From contig NZ_JABBNB010000001.1 of the NCBI RefSeq assembly GCF_012933505.1, positions 1 to 64,000 on the forward strand: DNA of 64,000 nt. Reading direction: 5' to 3'. Shown one piece after another: positions 28,775-39,181 of the stretch (the first letter of the stretch is position 1; every line of letters starts with the position of its first letter). The position numbers were made by a program, and so were the translations under genes. The notes beneath the pieces were generated by a model that worked only from the letters and a program-made list of their open reading frames with translations, was not told the DNA's origin and searched no databases. The DNA is from Gordonia asplenii (GTDB taxonomy: Bacteria > Actinomycetota > Actinomycetes > Mycobacteriales > Mycobacteriaceae).

Positions 28775-29593
28775 ATGACCGACACCACGCCCACCGCTTC
28801 GCCCCTGTCCGTGACCCGCGAGGGGAACATCGAAATCTGGACGCTCAACTCGCCGGAGACGCGCAATGCCATCTCCAGCGACGAGATGGTCGACGCGCTG
28901 GTCGGTGCCGCAGACCGGGTGAATCGCGATACGTCGGTGCGCGTGATCGTGTTGACCGGTGCGGGCTCGGCATTCTCGGCGGGCGGCAACGTCAAGGACA
29001 TGGCCGCCGGCGTCGGATTGTTCGGCGGGGCATCGCATGAGCAGCGCAACGGATACCGCGACGGCATCCAGCGCATCCCGCGTGCCCTCTACGCGTGCGA
29101 GGTGCCGATCGTCGCCGCCGTCAACGGCCCGGCGGTCGGCGCGGGATGTGACCTGTCGCTGATGTGCGACATGCGTATCGCCTCGACCAACGCGTTCTTC
29201 GCCGAGAGCTTCGTGAAGCTGGGCATCATCCCGGGCGACGGCGGGGCGTGGCTGCTGCCGCGCGTCGTCGGACCGGCTCGGGCAGCGGAGATGGCGCTGA
29301 CCGGTGATCGTGTCGACGCCGCGACCGCGCTGGAGTGGGGAATCGTGTCGCGCGTCGTCGAACCCGACGAATTGCTGCCGCAGGCAATGGAATTGGCGCG
29401 CCGCGTCGCGGTCAACCCGCCGGTGGCGGTGCGGATGGCCAAGAAGCTGCTGCGTGAGTCGCAGCACCAGAGCTTGGATCAGTTGCTGGAGATGTCGGCG
29501 GCGATGCAGGCCATCGCGCATCACACGCAGGACCATCGGGAAGCGGTCACCGCGTTCGTCGAACGCCGCGACGGCAACTACACGGGCAACTGA
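28775..29593 (+). CDS. Enoyl-CoA hydratase/isomerase family protein
   Basis: A 272-residue crotonase. The oxyanion-hole motif SAGGNVKDMA (about 68-77) and AVNGPAVGAGCDLSLMCDMRIAS (about 113) are clear. The two Glu residues of classical enoyl-CoA hydratase are not conserved: by alignment to the usual GGCELAMMCD and PEILLGTIPG motifs, the first is Asp and the second Phe; instead an acid sits in IPGDGGAWLLPR. The reaction may therefore be isomerisation or hydrolysis rather than simple hydration. It is 66 bases after the thiolase and 2 bases before the first acyl-CoA dehydrogenase. Confidence 0.88.
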   Translation: MTDTTPTASPLSVTREGNIEIWTLNSPETRNAISSDEMVDALVGAADRVNRDTSVRVIVLTGAGSAFSAGGNVKDMAAGVGLFGGASHEQRNGYRDGIQRIPRALYACEVPIVAAVNGPAVGAGCDLSLMCDMRIASTNAFFAESFVKLGIIPGDGGAWLLPRVVGPARAAEMALTGDRVDAATALEWGIVSRVVEPDELLPQAMELARRVAVNPPVAVRMAKKLLRESQHQSLDQLLEMSAAMQAIAHHTQDHREAVTAFVERRDGNYTGN

Positions 29594-29595
29594 TC

Positions 29596-30732
29596 GTGGC
29601 ACTGGTACCGGCCTACGAGCCGGAAAGCGCCCAGCTGCAACAGCTTCGGCGCGACGTGCGGGGGTTCCTCGCCGAGCAGCTGGCGGCCGCGAAATTCGTC
29701 CCGGAAGTCGACACCTGGTTGCGCGGTTGGGATCTGGAGTTCACCGCGGCGCTGGCGGAGCGCGGTTGGCTGGGCATGACCATTCCGCGCGAGTACGGCG
29801 GCCACGGACGGTCGTTCGCCGAACGGTTCGTCGTGACCGAGGAACTGCTCGCCGCCGGAGCGCCGGTGGCGGCGCACTGGATCGCCGATCGACAGGCGGC
29901 GCCGTCGCTGCTGAAGTTCGGCACCGAAGCCCAGAAGCAGCGCTATCTCCCCGGAATCACCGCGGGACAGGTCTTTTGGGCCATCGGAATGAGCGAGCCC
30001 GACGCCGGGTCGGATCTGGCCTCGGTACGCACCCGCGCAACACGCGTCGACGGCGGCTGGCGGGTGTCGGGCACCAAGGTGTGGACGTCGGGCGCGCATC
30101 TGGCGCACGCGTTCTTCATGCTGGCGCGCACCGAACCGGCGTCGAGCGAGAACCGCCACGCCGGGCTGAGCCAGTTCATCGTGCCGCTCGATTCGCGCGG
30201 CATCACGGTGTCGCCGATCCTGTCGATGGACGGTGCGCATCATTTCAACGAGGTGCACTTCGACGAGGTCTTCGTGCCCGACGAGATGGTGCTCGGCACC
30301 GTCGGCGACGGCTGGCACCAGGTGACGTCGGAGCTGTCCTATGAGCGCAGCGGACCCGAACGGTTCCTGTCGACCTATCAGCTGCTGGCGGGGCTGGTCG
30401 ACGCCGCGAAGTCGGGCGAGGTGGTGCGGCACAGTGATCTCGGCGCGCATATCGCCCGGGTGGCCGGGTTGCATCGGATGTCGTCGGCGGTGGCGAGTGC
30501 CCTCGAACGCGGCGAGCAGGTCGCTTCGGCCGCGGCGGTGGTCAAGGTGATCGGGACGTCGGGCGAAGGCGACATCGCCGAACTGGCCGACCGGATCGTC
30601 GGGCGCGACGGTCCAGAAGCGTTGCGCGCGTTGGCCGATCGCGCGGTCGTGCAACGGCCGGGCTTCACCCTGCGGGGCGGGACCAGTGAAGTGCTGCGTG
30701 GCGTGATCGCCCGAGAGATGGGACTGCGATGA
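29596..30732 (+). CDS. Acyl-CoA dehydrogenase, first of a pair
   Basis: A 378-residue FAD enzyme with the family FAD-binding motif MSEPDAGSDLASVRTRA (about 130-146), WRVSGTKVWTSGAHLAH and a C-terminal FTLRGGTSEVLRGVIAREMG. Begins at GTG two bases after the crotonase stop and overlaps the next gene by 4 bases (ATGA). Paired, unequal acyl-CoA dehydrogenases are typical of alpha2beta2 enzymes for sterol or branched side-chain CoA esters in mycobacteria; heteromer formation here is inferred from the pairing. Confidence 0.92.
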   Translation: MALVPAYEPESAQLQQLRRDVRGFLAEQLAAAKFVPEVDTWLRGWDLEFTAALAERGWLGMTIPREYGGHGRSFAERFVVTEELLAAGAPVAAHWIADRQAAPSLLKFGTEAQKQRYLPGITAGQVFWAIGMSEPDAGSDLASVRTRATRVDGGWRVSGTKVWTSGAHLAHAFFMLARTEPASSENRHAGLSQFIVPLDSRGITVSPILSMDGAHHFNEVHFDEVFVPDEMVLGTVGDGWHQVTSELSYERSGPERFLSTYQLLAGLVDAAKSGEVVRHSDLGAHIARVAGLHRMSSAVASALERGEQVASAAAVVKVIGTSGEGDIAELADRIVGRDGPEALRALADRAVVQRPGFTLRGGTSEVLRGVIAREMGLR

Positions 30733-31640
30733 GCGCGTTGGATCCGGTTTTCACCTCGACCGTCCGCGATGTGTTCGACGGTTTCGCCGACGACACGTCG
30801 GTGGCGGCGGTGTGGCGCCAGCTCGACGAGATCGGGTTGGCCCGGCTGCTCGCGCCGGAAACGTCGGGCGGCAGTGAGGCGAGCTGGCGTGAGCTGGCAT
30901 TCGTGCTGGAAACGGCTGCGCGACAGGCGATTTCGACCGGGATCGTCGGGAGCGACGTATTGGCGGGCTGGCTGCAGCGGCAGGCCGGGGCGCCCGACGA
31001 CGGTGGGCTGCGCGGTGCCGTTCTGGTTGACGTGTCCGGCCGGGAGGTCGCGGGGACGCGGCCAGACGGAGCGGAAAGTGTTGTGACACTTGCGGAGTCG
31101 GCTGACGGGTGGTCCGTGGGCGATGTTGTCGTCGGTGCCGACGTGGTTGAGCTCTTCCGGCTGCGCGGCGCGCTGGCGCGTGCCGTGCAGGTCGCCGGTG
31201 CGTTGACGGAGATCGGCGAGATCACTGCCGAGCATGTCACCACGCGGATTCAGTTCGGTCGGCCGCTGGCGAAATTCCAAGCGCTGCAACAGATGCTGGC
31301 CGAGTCGGCCGCACAGACCGCGCTGACCGTGACGGCCGTCGATGCCGCGGTGGGAACGATGGACGCCTTCGAGTCGGGCGACGTCGGGCTCGACCGCGTG
31401 CGATTCGACGTCGCCGTCGCGCGCTCGTGCGCCGGCCACGCGGCGTCGACCGTAGTGCGTAACGCCCACCAGGCGCTGGGGGCGATCGGCACCACCGTCG
31501 AACATCGGCTGCACAAATACACGTTGCCCGCGCTGCGCTGGTGTTCGGAGTTCGGCTCCACGCAGTACTGGGACGACGTGGTCGCCGACGCGGCACTCGA
31601 AGTCGGCGGGGACGGGTTGTGGGAGTTGATCGTCGGGTAG
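30729..31640 (+). CDS. Acyl-CoA dehydrogenase-like, second of a pair
   Basis: A 303-residue protein, shorter than the usual 370-400. The N-terminal helical domain (LARLLAPETSGGSEASWRELAFVLETAARQA) and C-terminal helical domain (TRIQFGRPLAKFQALQQMLAESAAQT, NAHQALGAIGTTVEHRLHKYTLPALRW) are present, whereas the middle beta-domain is short and lacks the SEPxAGSD FAD motif. This is what a partner subunit completing the site of the upstream protein would look like. Start overlaps the preceding stop by 4 bases. Confidence 0.88.
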   Translation: MSALDPVFTSTVRDVFDGFADDTSVAAVWRQLDEIGLARLLAPETSGGSEASWRELAFVLETAARQAISTGIVGSDVLAGWLQRQAGAPDDGGLRGAVLVDVSGREVAGTRPDGAESVVTLAESADGWSVGDVVVGADVVELFRLRGALARAVQVAGALTEIGEITAEHVTTRIQFGRPLAKFQALQQMLAESAAQTALTVTAVDAAVGTMDAFESGDVGLDRVRFDVAVARSCAGHAASTVVRNAHQALGAIGTTVEHRLHKYTLPALRWCSEFGSTQYWDDVVADAALEVGGDGLWELIVG

Positions 31641-31682
31641 TGGTGGTGTCGCGCGGCGCATTCCCGCGGGACGCAGCCAACC

Positions 31683-31846
31683 CGCTCCCTGAGTGCCGTA
31701 GCGAGTTTGGGTGTTGTCTCCGCTCCCCGAGTGCCGCAGCGAGCTTGGGTGTTGTCTCCGCTCCCCGAGTGCCGTAGCGAGCTTCGGTGTTGTCTCCGCT
31801 CCCCGAGTGCCGTAGCGAGCTTGCGAGCTTCGGTGTAACGAGCCTC
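31683..31846. repeat. Four tandem 38-base repeats
   Basis: Units start at 31683, 31721, 31759 and 31797, each beginning CGCTCCC(C/T)GAGTGCCG and running to TGTTGTCT; the fourth continues into GAGCTTGCGAGCTTCGGTG as in the 17361 element. No unique spacers separate units. It lies between the convergent acyl-CoA dehydrogenase and P-loop kinase genes. Confidence 0.9.
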
Positions 31847-31877
31847 GACACCGCTTCGCTGGTGGACGCGATAATGC

Positions 31878-31926
31878 AAGATGCCATGTCCAGTCAAACC
31901 TCTGAACTGCGGAGACATGGCATCTT
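31878..31926. repeat. Perfect 13-base inverted repeat
   Basis: Arms AAGATGCCATGTC (31878-31890) and GACATGGCATCTT (31914-31926) around 23 bases whose ends (CAGT, ACTG) nearly extend the pairing. It sits in the convergent gap 31641-32009; apart from it and the tandem repeats the gap holds nothing I can identify. Confidence 0.85.
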
Positions 31927-32009
31927 CCTTACAGGGGCGGCGAGACGAACTCGATACGCGACCACCTCCGCTGTGATGTGAAAGCCACACCGCTTGACGC
32001 GACACCCAC

Positions 32010-32663
32010 CTACAGGCTTCCCGACACCACCAGATCTGCCCGCGTCCGCGTCTGTTCGATCAGCACCGCGTTCGTTCCGTCGACGGTCCGGGCCCAAGTC
32101 CGGGCGGCTTCGGGGGAGCGACCGTGTCGGATGTGCCGGTCGATCAGCCGGTCTAGTCGGTCCGACTCGGGTGTCGCGCAGAACCACGTCTGTGCGAGTA
32201 GTCCGGGAATCTGCGACCACGGCTCGGCGTCGAGCAGCAGATAGTTCCCTTCGACGACGACGAGCGTTGTGCGGCTGGGGATCTCGATCTCGCCGGCGAT
32301 CGGCTCGTCGATGGTCCGCTCGAAACTCGGTGCGTAGACCGGATGGTCGGTCTCGACGAGGATCCGGCGCAGTAGGCCGACGAACCCCCAGCCGTCGAAC
32401 GTGTCGACCGCGCCTTTGCGGTCGCGGATGCGCCTGCGGTCCAGCTTCGAATTGGCAAGGTGGAAGCCGTCCATCGGCAGGTAGCCCACGTGCGCGCCGG
32501 AGTCGTTGAGGCGCTTCACGATTCGGCCCGCGAGCGTCGTCTTGCCGGCCCCGGGACTGCCGGTGATACCGAGGATGCGTCGTTCGCCGGGGACGATCAA
32601 CGACGCCGCGCGTGCGGCCAGCTCGTCGAAATCGCTGATCGGAGTAGAGGTTTCAGCGGGCAT
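32010..32663 (-). CDS. P-loop kinase of the uridine kinase/phosphoribulokinase type
   Basis: A 217-residue small-molecule kinase. Walker A GITGSPGAGKTT is at about 33-44; MDGFHLANSKLDRR near 63-76, and VVEGNYLLLD near 134 resemble the PRK/uridine kinase superfamily members annotated as nucleoside/nucleotide kinase family proteins (FrcK-, YggC-like). The actual substrate (sugar, nucleoside, pantothenate-like) is unknown. Its ATG follows the stop of the Ser/Thr kinase gene by only 3 bases, so the two are almost certainly co-expressed. Confidence 0.85.
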   Translation of the reverse strand: MPAETSTPISDFDELAARAASLIVPGERRILGITGSPGAGKTTLAGRIVKRLNDSGAHVGYLPMDGFHLANSKLDRRRIRDRKGAVDTFDGWGFVGLLRRILVETDHPVYAPSFERTIDEPIAGEIEIPSRTTLVVVEGNYLLLDAEPWSQIPGLLAQTWFCATPESDRLDRLIDRHIRHGRSPEAARTWARTVDGTNAVLIEQTRTRADLVVSGSL

Positions 32664-32666
32664 CGG

Positions 32667-34220
32667 TTACGCGCCGCATTCCGATGCCGAATCACGGAAC
32701 GACGGATCGTCGCGCGGGCACAACGTCACGTCGCCCGATCCGGAATTGATGGTCGCGTATCCGCCCGATGTCAGAGCGAAGTTGAACACTTCGCCGGAAT
32801 AGAGCGATTGGCCGTCGAGTGTGCCGTCGTAGCTGAGCTGCCCGACGAGTGTGACCGTCGCGGTCGTGGTGGATGTGGCCGTCCAAGTGGCCGACCAGGT
32901 CTGCGAATTCGACGCGCCTTGGCTGACGATGTAAGTCGCCGAACCGTCGGATGACAGGGTGAGCAGAATGGAGTGCTGTCCCCACTTGCCGACGAGTTTA
33001 GCGATGGAGTAGCTCGCCGGTGTCGACGTGGTGGCCGTGGTCGTCGGTGGCGAAGAGGGCATGCTGGTCAGGGGTGAGGTCAGCGACGGAGTCTGCTCCG
33101 GAGCCGCTGCGATCGAGGCCGGCGAACTGGTGGCCGCCGTCGTGGTGGAGGCGGTGCGATCGCGTATCAACAGGTAACCGAGCGCGCCGATGCCGACGAT
33201 GAGTGCCGCGATGACGCCGGCAAGAACTATGGTCGCCCACGAGCGGCGAGCGTTGCGCTGCGTCGGTTCGGCAGGCGCTCGGCGCGCGGTTGTGGGCGTC
33301 TGCCAGGCTGCGATTGCAGGGGAGGGCCCGGTCGGAGCGGGTTCGGTCAACATGTGTGCCGCGCCTGTGAGGTGAGCTCGCATCGCGGCGTCGAGCGCCT
33401 CGACGAAGGCCCCGCACGTCGGATAACGGTCACGGGGATCTTTCGCCAGCACTCGGAAGAAGACCGGATCCACCGACGTCGGCAGGTTCGCACGCTCGGA
33501 TATCGGCGGCGGGGTGTGTGTCAGGTGCGCTGACATCAGCCCGGACATCGAGGTGGCGACGTACGGCGGCTGCCCCGACAGCAGATGAAATGCGGTGCAG
33601 CCGAGCGAGTAGATGTCGGCGCGGTTGTCGAGGTCGGCACCGTCGATTGCCTCAGGCGAGATGTATTGCATCGTCCCGACCGTGATGCCGGTGGACGTGA
33701 GCGAGGTTACCGCCCCGGCGGCCTTGGCGATGCCGAAGTCGGCCAGTTTGACCGACTCGATCGACTGCGGCCCCGACCCGGTGCTGGGTGAATCCAGCCC
33801 GACGAGGATGTTGGCGGGCTTGACGTCGCGATGCGTGATCTTCTGCTTGCGCCAGGCGTAGTCGAGGGCCGCGCCCGCCGAGCCGACCAGGGCAATCGCG
33901 AGTTGCGGGCTCAGCGGCCCGGTCTTGATCAGCTCGGCCGCGTCGGTTCCGGCGATGTATTCCATCGTGATCCACAGCCGGCCGTCGAACTCGCCGCGGT
34001 CGTACAGCGTGACGATATTCGGGTGCGAGAGCGTCGCCAGCACATCCGCCTCGCGCACAAATCGGGCCCGGAAATCGCCCGTACTGGACACGGCTGGGTC
34101 AAGCAGTTTGAGCGCATCCTCGCGCGGCAGTCGTGGATGCCGAACCAGATACACCTGCCCCATCCCGCCCGCCCCCAGCAGGCGAATCACCCGGTAGCCG
34201 GCAATCTCGGTAATGGTCAC
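32667..34220 (-). CDS. Ser/Thr protein kinase, PknF-like, membrane-anchored
   Basis: A 517-residue receptor-type kinase. Kinase domain about 8-265: GAGGMGQVYLVRHPRLPREDALKLL, HRDVKPANIL, DFGIAK, and the activation segment ending GTMQYISPEAI. A proline-rich linker leads to one membrane helix at about 330-352 (TIVLAGVIAALIVGIGALGYLLI), then a Ser/Thr-rich stretch and an about 110-residue extracellular domain with two Cys near the end (TLCPRDD, SECGA). GTG 34220 is chosen to begin close to the kinase domain; ATG 34259 and 34313 are alternatives. Its extracellular ligand is unknown. Confidence 0.92.
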   Translation of the reverse strand: MTITEIAGYRVIRLLGAGGMGQVYLVRHPRLPREDALKLLDPAVSSTGDFRARFVREADVLATLSHPNIVTLYDRGEFDGRLWITMEYIAGTDAAELIKTGPLSPQLAIALVGSAGAALDYAWRKQKITHRDVKPANILVGLDSPSTGSGPQSIESVKLADFGIAKAAGAVTSLTSTGITVGTMQYISPEAIDGADLDNRADIYSLGCTAFHLLSGQPPYVATSMSGLMSAHLTHTPPPISERANLPTSVDPVFFRVLAKDPRDRYPTCGAFVEALDAAMRAHLTGAAHMLTEPAPTGPSPAIAAWQTPTTARRAPAEPTQRNARRSWATIVLAGVIAALIVGIGALGYLLIRDRTASTTTAATSSPASIAAAPEQTPSLTSPLTSMPSSPPTTTATTSTPASYSIAKLVGKWGQHSILLTLSSDGSATYIVSQGASNSQTWSATWTATSTTTATVTLVGQLSYDGTLDGQSLYSGEVFNFALTSGGYATINSGSGDVTLCPRDDPSFRDSASECGA

Positions 34221-34313
34221 CGCGTGATTGTCCCAGGCACGCCCGATGCTTCGGAGCATGATGGCGAAGATGTCCGTTGCGGCTGTTGGCACTGGTGAAC
34301 CCAACAGGATCAT

Positions 34314-34346
34314 GTCAACCCGAACGAAAGAATCGTTAGGGTTGAC
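34314..34346. promoter_or_regulatory. Long hairpin between tRNA-Arg and the PknF-like gene
   Basis: Arms of 14 bases pair at 13 positions (GTCAACCCGAACGA with TCGTTAGGGTTGAC) around a 5-base loop. A smaller dyad CTAAGC-N8-GCTTAG is at 34372-34391. Possible roles: tRNA terminator or operator of the kinase gene; no T-run follows. Confidence 0.6.
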
Positions 34347-34395
34347 GGAATTGAGTTGGGTTTGTACCCGACTAAGCTGAGCTTGGCTTAGATTG

Positions 34396-34469
34396 CGCCC
34401 CCGGCAGGAATCGAACCTGCGACCTAGGGATTAGAAGGCCCTTGCTCTATCCAACTGAGCTACGGAGGC
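34396..34469 (-). tRNA. tRNA-Arg (TCT anticodon)
   Basis: Cloverleaf on the minus strand: acceptor GCCTCCG with CGGGGGC (one T-G pair), D-arm GCTC...GAGC, anticodon loop CTTCTAA (anticodon TCT), T-arm GCAGG-TTCGATT-CCTGC, discriminator G. The last anticodon-stem pair is a C-T mismatch. Confidence 0.93.
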
Positions 34470-34574
34470 TTGGCGCGGCCAGCAGAGTATACGACAGTGG
34501 GGCAGGCCGCCGTCCAATCCGGGCCGTCGAAGCCTCTCAGGCAGCGCACGAACTGTCCCGAATACAGTGAACTC

Positions 34575-36599
34575 ATGACAACTGAGGTACCCGTGCGCGA
34601 CGCGATGGACTCTCAACGCGGCGTCGTGGGCGCGCTGACCTGGGTATTTGGGTGGATCGGCGCAATTGTCGCGATCGTGGTCACGGCGCTGTCGGCGTCG
34701 TCGGCGATCCAACTGGCCGGTGTCCCAGATCCGGGCGCCATCACCACTTACGGGTTGCCCGCGCTCACCGCGCTCGGCCAGCTGAGCGCATCGATTGCGC
34801 TGGGGTCGACCGTGTTCGCCGCCTTCTTCGTGCCGCCGCAAGCCGACGGCACCCTGGACATCGGCGGGTACCGGGCGATCAGAGTCGCGTCCACGACGTC
34901 GCTCATCTGGGCGGTCAGCGCGATACTGCTCATTCCTCTGTCGATTTCGAACGTCAGCGGTCAATCCCTGTCGAAGACGCTGAACATGAACAATCTGCTG
35001 ACCGCGTACGGCCAGGTCGCCGACGCCCGGACCTGGGGCTGGACGGCGCTGCTGGCAATCCTCACCGCGGTGGCCGCCCGCCTCACCATGCGGTGGGGAT
35101 GGGTATTCGCGGTACTCCTGTTGGCATCGGCTTCGCTGCTGCCGGTGGCCCTAGCCGGGCATTCGTCGGCGGGCGGCAACCACGACCTCGGCACCAACAG
35201 TCTGATCCTGCACATCGGCGCGGCCGCGATCTGGATGGGCGGACTGTGCGCCGTCGTCACCTATGCCTTCGCCGGGGGACACTGGCGAGCGCTCGCCGTT
35301 CGACGCTTCTCCCGCGTCGCGTTCTGGTGCATCATCGTCGTCGGCCTGAGCGGTGTGGTGAACGCACTGATCCGCGTTCCCCTCGGAGAACTCTTCACCG
35401 ACCTCTACGGCCGCATCATCCTTGCCAAGGTTGTGGCGCTGGTCGTCCTCGGGGCGTTCGGCGCCTGGCACCGGCGTCGAACCATCGCGTCGCTCGACGC
35501 CGATGACGCCCCGGGAGCCGACCCGCGCCGCGGCCTCTTCGTCCGCTTCGGTCTGGTCGAATCATTGGTGTTCGCAGTCACCTTCGGCATCGCGGTCGGG
35601 CTCTCCCGCACTCCGCCACCGCCGATCGACACCGCACAGCTCACCCCGGCCGAGACGGTCATCGGCTACCGCATCGACGCGCCCCCGACGTTGGGCCGCA
35701 TCATCGGCGACTGGCGCTTCGACCTCATCTTCGGCACCGCCGCCATCGTGTTGTGTGCGGTCTACCTGCGTGGGGTGGTCCGGCTGCGCAAGCGCGGCGA
35801 CGACTGGCCGATCGGACGCACCATCTCGTGGGTTCTGGGCTGCCTGAGCCTGCTGTTCGCCTCTTCGTCGGGGATGGGACTCTATGGCCCGGCGATGTTC
35901 AGCATCCACATGATCGCGCACATGGCGATGTCGATGTTGATTCCGGTCCTGCTGGTTCTCGGCGGCCCGATCACCCTCGCGCTCCGTGCCCTGCCGGTCG
36001 CCGGGCGCGGCAATCCGCCTGGTCCGCGTGAATGGATCCAGTCGGCCATTCACAGCAAGGTCTCGCGGCTCGTCGCCAATCCCGTTGTGGCGGTGGTGCT
36101 TTTCGTCGGCAGCTTCTACGTCCTCTACCTCGGTGGGTTGTTCGCCCTGGCCGCCGATTATCACGCCGCGCACGTGGCGATGAACGCTCACTTTCTGATC
36201 AGCGGGTACGTCTTCTACTGGCTCGTGATCGGGATCGACCCGGCACCGCGTCAACTGTCCCCGGTCGCGAAGCTGGCAATGGTGCTCGGCACCTTGCCGT
36301 TTCACGCGTTCTTCGGCGTCGCGCTGATGATGAGCAACACCGTAATCGCCGAAACCTACTATCGAAGTCTGCACCTGCCGTGGGCCTACAACCTGTACGA
36401 CGATCAGCGAGTGGGCGGTGGAATCGCTTGGGCCGCAGGCGAAGTCCCGCTTGTTATCGTGATGCTCGCGCTTCTCGTGCAATGGAGCAGGCAGGACCGC
36501 AAGCAGGCCAAACGATTCGACCGCAACGCCGAGCGCGACCACGACGCAGAACTCGACAGCTACAACGCGATGCTCAAAGAACTCAACAAGGGCAGGTAG
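34575..36599 (+). CDS. CopD-CtaG fusion: copper resistance D / cytochrome oxidase assembly
   Basis: A 674-residue polytopic membrane protein with an N-terminal CopD-like half (about 8 helices; GHSSAGGNHDLGTNSLILHIGAAAIWMGGL near 200) and a C-terminal CtaG/caa3-type half (GMGLYGPAMFSIHMIAHMAMSMLIPVLLVLGGP near 440). Conserved His residues in FSIHMIAHM, ADYHAAHVAMNAHF and LPFHAFFG are candidate copper ligands. It probably handles copper for cytochrome oxidase assembly. ATG 34575 is chosen because hydrophobic sequence starts soon after; the longer frame overlaps tRNA-Arg. Confidence 0.9.
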   Translation: MTTEVPVRDAMDSQRGVVGALTWVFGWIGAIVAIVVTALSASSAIQLAGVPDPGAITTYGLPALTALGQLSASIALGSTVFAAFFVPPQADGTLDIGGYRAIRVASTTSLIWAVSAILLIPLSISNVSGQSLSKTLNMNNLLTAYGQVADARTWGWTALLAILTAVAARLTMRWGWVFAVLLLASASLLPVALAGHSSAGGNHDLGTNSLILHIGAAAIWMGGLCAVVTYAFAGGHWRALAVRRFSRVAFWCIIVVGLSGVVNALIRVPLGELFTDLYGRIILAKVVALVVLGAFGAWHRRRTIASLDADDAPGADPRRGLFVRFGLVESLVFAVTFGIAVGLSRTPPPPIDTAQLTPAETVIGYRIDAPPTLGRIIGDWRFDLIFGTAAIVLCAVYLRGVVRLRKRGDDWPIGRTISWVLGCLSLLFASSSGMGLYGPAMFSIHMIAHMAMSMLIPVLLVLGGPITLALRALPVAGRGNPPGPREWIQSAIHSKVSRLVANPVVAVVLFVGSFYVLYLGGLFALAADYHAAHVAMNAHFLISGYVFYWLVIGIDPAPRQLSPVAKLAMVLGTLPFHAFFGVALMMSNTVIAETYYRSLHLPWAYNLYDDQRVGGGIAWAAGEVPLVIVMLALLVQWSRQDRKQAKRFDRNAERDHDAELDSYNAMLKELNKGR

Positions 36600-36766
36600 C
36601 CCGTCACACGCGAATAGCGAGTTATCCACATACCCCGACTATCCCCAGGTTCGGCCCGAAACCGTGCTTTCGACGCTGATCCCGTCGCCGACGACGGCGA
36701 TGCTGTAACGACCACGCCGAGCGTGGTCACCAGTCAGAACTGTTGTCACAGTGGAGGAGTCGAGCT

Positions 36767-37255
36767 ATGTATGAGACCTACACCACCGTCATCGGGACGG
36801 TCGTCTCAGATCCCCGGCGCAGAAGCACCGGGTCCGGGGAGGAAGTCATCTCCTTCCGCGTCGCGTGCAATTCGCGTCGCCACGACCGGCAGAACAACAC
36901 GTGGTCGGACGGACCGACGCTGTATCTGACCATCAGTTGCTGGCGCAAACTGCTGGCCGGCGTCGGACTGGCGGTCGCCAAGGGCCGCCCGATTATCGCC
37001 CACGGCCAGATCAAGACCAACGAGTACGTCTCCGCAGACGGCGGCAGACGGCAGGATCTGGAGATGAACGCCTCGTCGGTGGGACTCGATCTGAGCCGGT
37101 GCGTCGTCACCTATCGGGGCACCCCGGCACACGAACCGCCCGCTCAACCGAACGAGCGTGCAGGTGAATACAGTTCCGCTGCCCCGACGTCGGTCCATCC
37201 GGTCGATCCGACGTCCCCGTTCGCACCGACTCCCGACCAGGAGACCGCCGCCTGA
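36767..37255 (+). CDS. Single-stranded DNA-binding protein paralogue
   Basis: A 162-residue OB-fold SSB: YTTVIGTVVSDPRRR, VISFRVACNSRR, LTISCWRKLLAGVGLAVAKGRPIIAHGQIKTNEY. It lacks the canonical acidic DDDIPF-type C-terminal tip (ending PTPDQETAA), so it is not the essential Ssb but the accessory form seen at Rv2478c. GGAGGAG precedes the ATG by 7 bases. It is followed by ettA on the same strand after a 239-base gap in which I see no gene. Confidence 0.9.
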   Translation: MYETYTTVIGTVVSDPRRRSTGSGEEVISFRVACNSRRHDRQNNTWSDGPTLYLTISCWRKLLAGVGLAVAKGRPIIAHGQIKTNEYVSADGGRRQDLEMNASSVGLDLSRCVVTYRGTPAHEPPAQPNERAGEYSSAAPTSVHPVDPTSPFAPTPDQETAA

Positions 37256-37494
37256 GGGCCACCACCCGCTCCGGCATCGATGCCGTGAGACGACGCGGAG
37301 TGCGCGAGATCAGGCGCTGACGACGATGGACCGAGTCGACGTCGCAGCCGCTCGCCGGCAGGTCTGTCTGTGCACTCCGTCCGCTCGTCCGTAGGATAGA
37401 CGACCGGGCCATCTGCGGGTTCGCCACGACGCGGCGTCCAGTGCGGCACCGGCAGACGCGACAATCACGTAACAGCAGGTCAGAGGAGTTTGGT

Positions 37495-39168
<1,674 letters not shown>

Positions 39169-39181
39169 TCGCGACCGGCCA

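Noticed and set aside
31683-31846. CRISPR-like array
   Set aside because: The 38-base units are directly contiguous without unique spacers, and no cas gene is present.
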